Shown in pieces: positions 5,575-6,483 of a stretch of DNA of 6,483 nt. The DNA comes from Myxococcales bacterium UBA1238 (GTDB taxonomy: Bacteria; Myxococcota_A; Bradymonadia; UBA7976; UBA1532). The position numbers were made by a program, and so were the translations under genes. Each line of letters starts with the position of its first letter. Position 1 is the first letter of the stretch. The notes under the pieces are model-generated. The model was not told where the DNA came from. It saw only the letters and a program-made list of their open reading frames with translations, and did not search any database. Location of the stretch: assembly GCA_002309015.1 (NCBI GenBank), contig DBWM01000057.1, positions 49,101-55,583 on the forward strand. Reading direction: 5' to 3'.

Positions 5575-5859
5575 ATGACAAAGGCGGATATCATCGAGCA
5601 GGTTTATGAAAAGCTGGGCGGCATCTCCAAAAAGGAGTCGGCCAGCATTGTAGAGACGATCTTCGAGACCATGAAGACCACCCTTGAAAAGGGCGAGAAG
5701 ATCAAGATCAGCGGCTTCGGCAACTTTGTTGTGCGCGAAAAGAAAGAGCGCACCGGCCGCAATCCCCAGACTTCGGCAGAAATCCAGATTGCCGCACGTC
5801 GCGTGTTGACCTTTAAGCCGAGCCAGGTTTTAAAGAACGCGATCAACAGCGAAGGCTGA
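5575..5859 (+). CDS. ihfA: Integration host factor, alpha subunit (HU/IHF family)
   Basis: This 94-residue protein is of the HU/IHF DNA-bending family, which wraps DNA sharply as a dimer in transcription, replication and recombination. The N-terminal helical dimerisation part (about 1-40) is followed by ISGFGNFVVREKKERTGRNP (45-64), the family signature. Pro64, at the tip of the beta arm, corresponds to the residue that intercalates into DNA, and ARRVLTFKPSQVLKNAIN closes the body. The call as the alpha subunit rests on its position 28 nt after pheT, the standard proteobacterial location, and on the C-terminal helix length; HU cannot be fully excluded from sequence alone. ATG 5575 is chosen because GAGGAAGGA (5559-5567) lies 7 nt upstream and MTKADIIE is the conserved start. 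In-frame ATGs at 5557 and 5530 (the latter inside pheT) would add non-conserved residues. Confidence 0.92.
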   Translation: MTKADIIEQVYEKLGGISKKESASIVETIFETMKTTLEKGEKIKISGFGNFVVREKKERTGRNPQTSAEIQIAARRVLTFKPSQVLKNAINSEG

Positions 5860-5870
5860 AAGGTCTTGCG

Positions 5871-6404
5871 TTGCCTCCCTTACCCTCTTTCCCTGTTCTC
5901 CCCCATAAAGATGTTTTTCGAATCGGCGAAGTGAGCGCGATGCTGGGTGTAAAAGCCAGCGAACTGCGCAATTGGGAACAAGCGCTTCCCCACCTGGCGC
6001 CGCAAAAAAACAAGAGCGGACATCGCGTGTATACGCGCAAGGATGTGGAGCTGTTGTTTCAGCTGCGCTGCTTGCTGTACGAAAAGCAATTCTCGCTGGA
6101 AGGTGCGCGCGCATTGCTGGAGCAGGGGACGGAGGCGATGGAGGCGGTCATTACAGGTAAGCCGATACCGGTACCGTCGGAGCCCAAAGATGCGGCTCAG
6201 GGGGAGTCGGTGCAATGGCTGCAGGCGGCCTTTGAAGCGGAGCAGCGAGCGCGCCAGGAGGCCGAAAGGCGAGCAGCCAAAGCGTTGGAAGATCTTGAAT
6301 TCTGGAAGCATTCGGCGCGCAAGGCTGAAGCGCAGCTTGAGGTTTTGGAGCGCGCGGTCCGCCATGCGATTGAAAAAATGAAGGGCTTTTCAGAAAAAGG
6401 TTGA
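5871..6404 (+). CDS. MerR-family transcriptional regulator with C-terminal coiled coil
   Basis: This is a 177-residue putative DNA-binding regulator. Residues about 16-85 form a MerR-type winged helix: FRIGEVSAMLGVKASELRNW (16-35) is the helix-turn-helix, SGHRVYTRKDVELL (49-62) is the wing with its RxY motif, and LLYEKQFSLEGARALLEQ (68-85) completes the domain. A short Pro-rich linker (about 96-106) leads into a long charged helix (about 113-172, rich in Ala, Glu, Arg), likely a dimerising coiled coil. No metal- or drug-binding effector domain is seen, so the signal it responds to is unknown. The start must be TTG 5871, since no ATG or GTG precedes the HTH in frame; AAAGG (5859-5863) lies 7 nt upstream. 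It follows ihfA by 11 nt. MerR-like genes after ihfA are common in Proteobacteria. Its stop codon lies within the -35 box of the next promoter. Confidence 0.88.
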   Translation: MPPLPSFPVLPHKDVFRIGEVSAMLGVKASELRNWEQALPHLAPQKNKSGHRVYTRKDVELLFQLRCLLYEKQFSLEGARALLEQGTEAMEAVITGKPIPVPSEPKDAAQGESVQWLQAAFEAEQRARQEAERRAAKALEDLEFWKHSARKAEAQLEVLERAVRHAIEKMKGFSEKG

Positions 6405-6429
6405 CGCCCAAAAAAAGAGAGCGTATACT
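6401..6429 (+). promoter_or_regulatory. Sigma70-type promoter for tRNA-Pro
   Basis: The -35 box TTGACG (6401-6406) and -10 box TATACT (6424-6429) are 17 bp apart, with an A-rich first half of the spacer. The start site would be near 6436, about 5 nt before the tRNA. The bases after the -10 (CCGGGCC) are very GC-rich, a discriminator type linked in E. coli to growth-rate and ppGpp control of stable RNA promoters. The -35 overlaps the TGA stop (6402-6404) of the upstream regulator gene. Confidence 0.88.
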
Positions 6430-6441
6430 CCGGGCCACCGA

Positions 6442-6483
6442 CGGGGCGTAGCGCAGTCTGGTAGCGCACTTGCATGGGGTGCA
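6442..6483 (+). tRNA. tRNA-Pro (anticodon GGG), 5' part, cut by the right edge
   Basis: The visible 42 nt match the 5' half of a proline tRNA. The acceptor strand CGGGGCG (6442-6448) begins with the C1 typical of bacterial tRNA-Pro, then TA, and the D stem GCGC (6451-6454) pairs with GCGC (6464-6467). The anticodon stem CTTGC (6469-6473) precedes loop ATGGGGT with anticodon GGG at 6476-6478, and GCA begins the 3' strand of the stem. The T arm and 3' acceptor strand lie outside the window. It reads CCC and CCU codons. Confidence 0.93.

Noticed and set aside
5880..6365. Leftward 161-residue open frame inside the MerR-like gene
   Set aside because: It is antisense to a gene with a clear MerR helix-turn-helix; the frame is a by-product of base composition.

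Overview
This window is a chromosomal housekeeping segment built around translation. GC content looks moderately high (mid-50s % by eye). The order rpmI-rplT-pheS-pheT-ihfA-merR-like, with a bona fide IHF-alpha-type subunit after pheT, points to Proteobacteria in the broad sense. It best fits one of the lineages formerly grouped as Deltaproteobacteria (Myxococcota, Bdellovibrionota, Desulfobacterota and similar). That placement is an inference from gene order and protein character; no rRNA is present to confirm it.

Layout. (1) Positions 1-947, minus strand: the N-terminal third of a DEAD-box RNA helicase, cut by the window edge, preceded by a small gene for a DUF721/DciA-like protein. (2) Positions 948-1194: a divergent intergenic region with a 12-bp palindrome, a 10-bp direct repeat, and a near-consensus sigma70 promoter facing right. 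(3) Positions 1195-1305: tRNA-Val(GAC) followed at once by a strong intrinsic terminator. (4) Positions 1360-6404, plus strand: rpmI (L35), rplT (L20), pheS, pheT, ihfA and a MerR-like coiled-coil regulator. (5) Positions 6401-6483: a second strong promoter whose -35 overlaps the stop codon of the regulator, driving tRNA-Pro(GGG), which runs off the right edge.

How they work together. L35 and L20 are large-subunit ribosomal proteins, PheS and PheT form the (alpha-beta)2 phenylalanyl-tRNA synthetase, and the two tRNAs feed the same process. IHF-alpha is a DNA-bending nucleoid protein that rides with pheT in many Proteobacteria. Spacing is tight from pheS onward (9, 28 and 11 nt), consistent with one transcript. 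The wider gaps before rplT (85 nt) and before pheS (148 nt) contain potential RNA hairpins.

No clearly new biological system is visible. The points worth a second look are modest: infC is missing from its usual place before rpmI and a tRNA-terminator unit sits there; the two operon gaps are structured; the octamer GCGATCGC recurs; and the DciA-like and MerR-like genes are poorly characterised.
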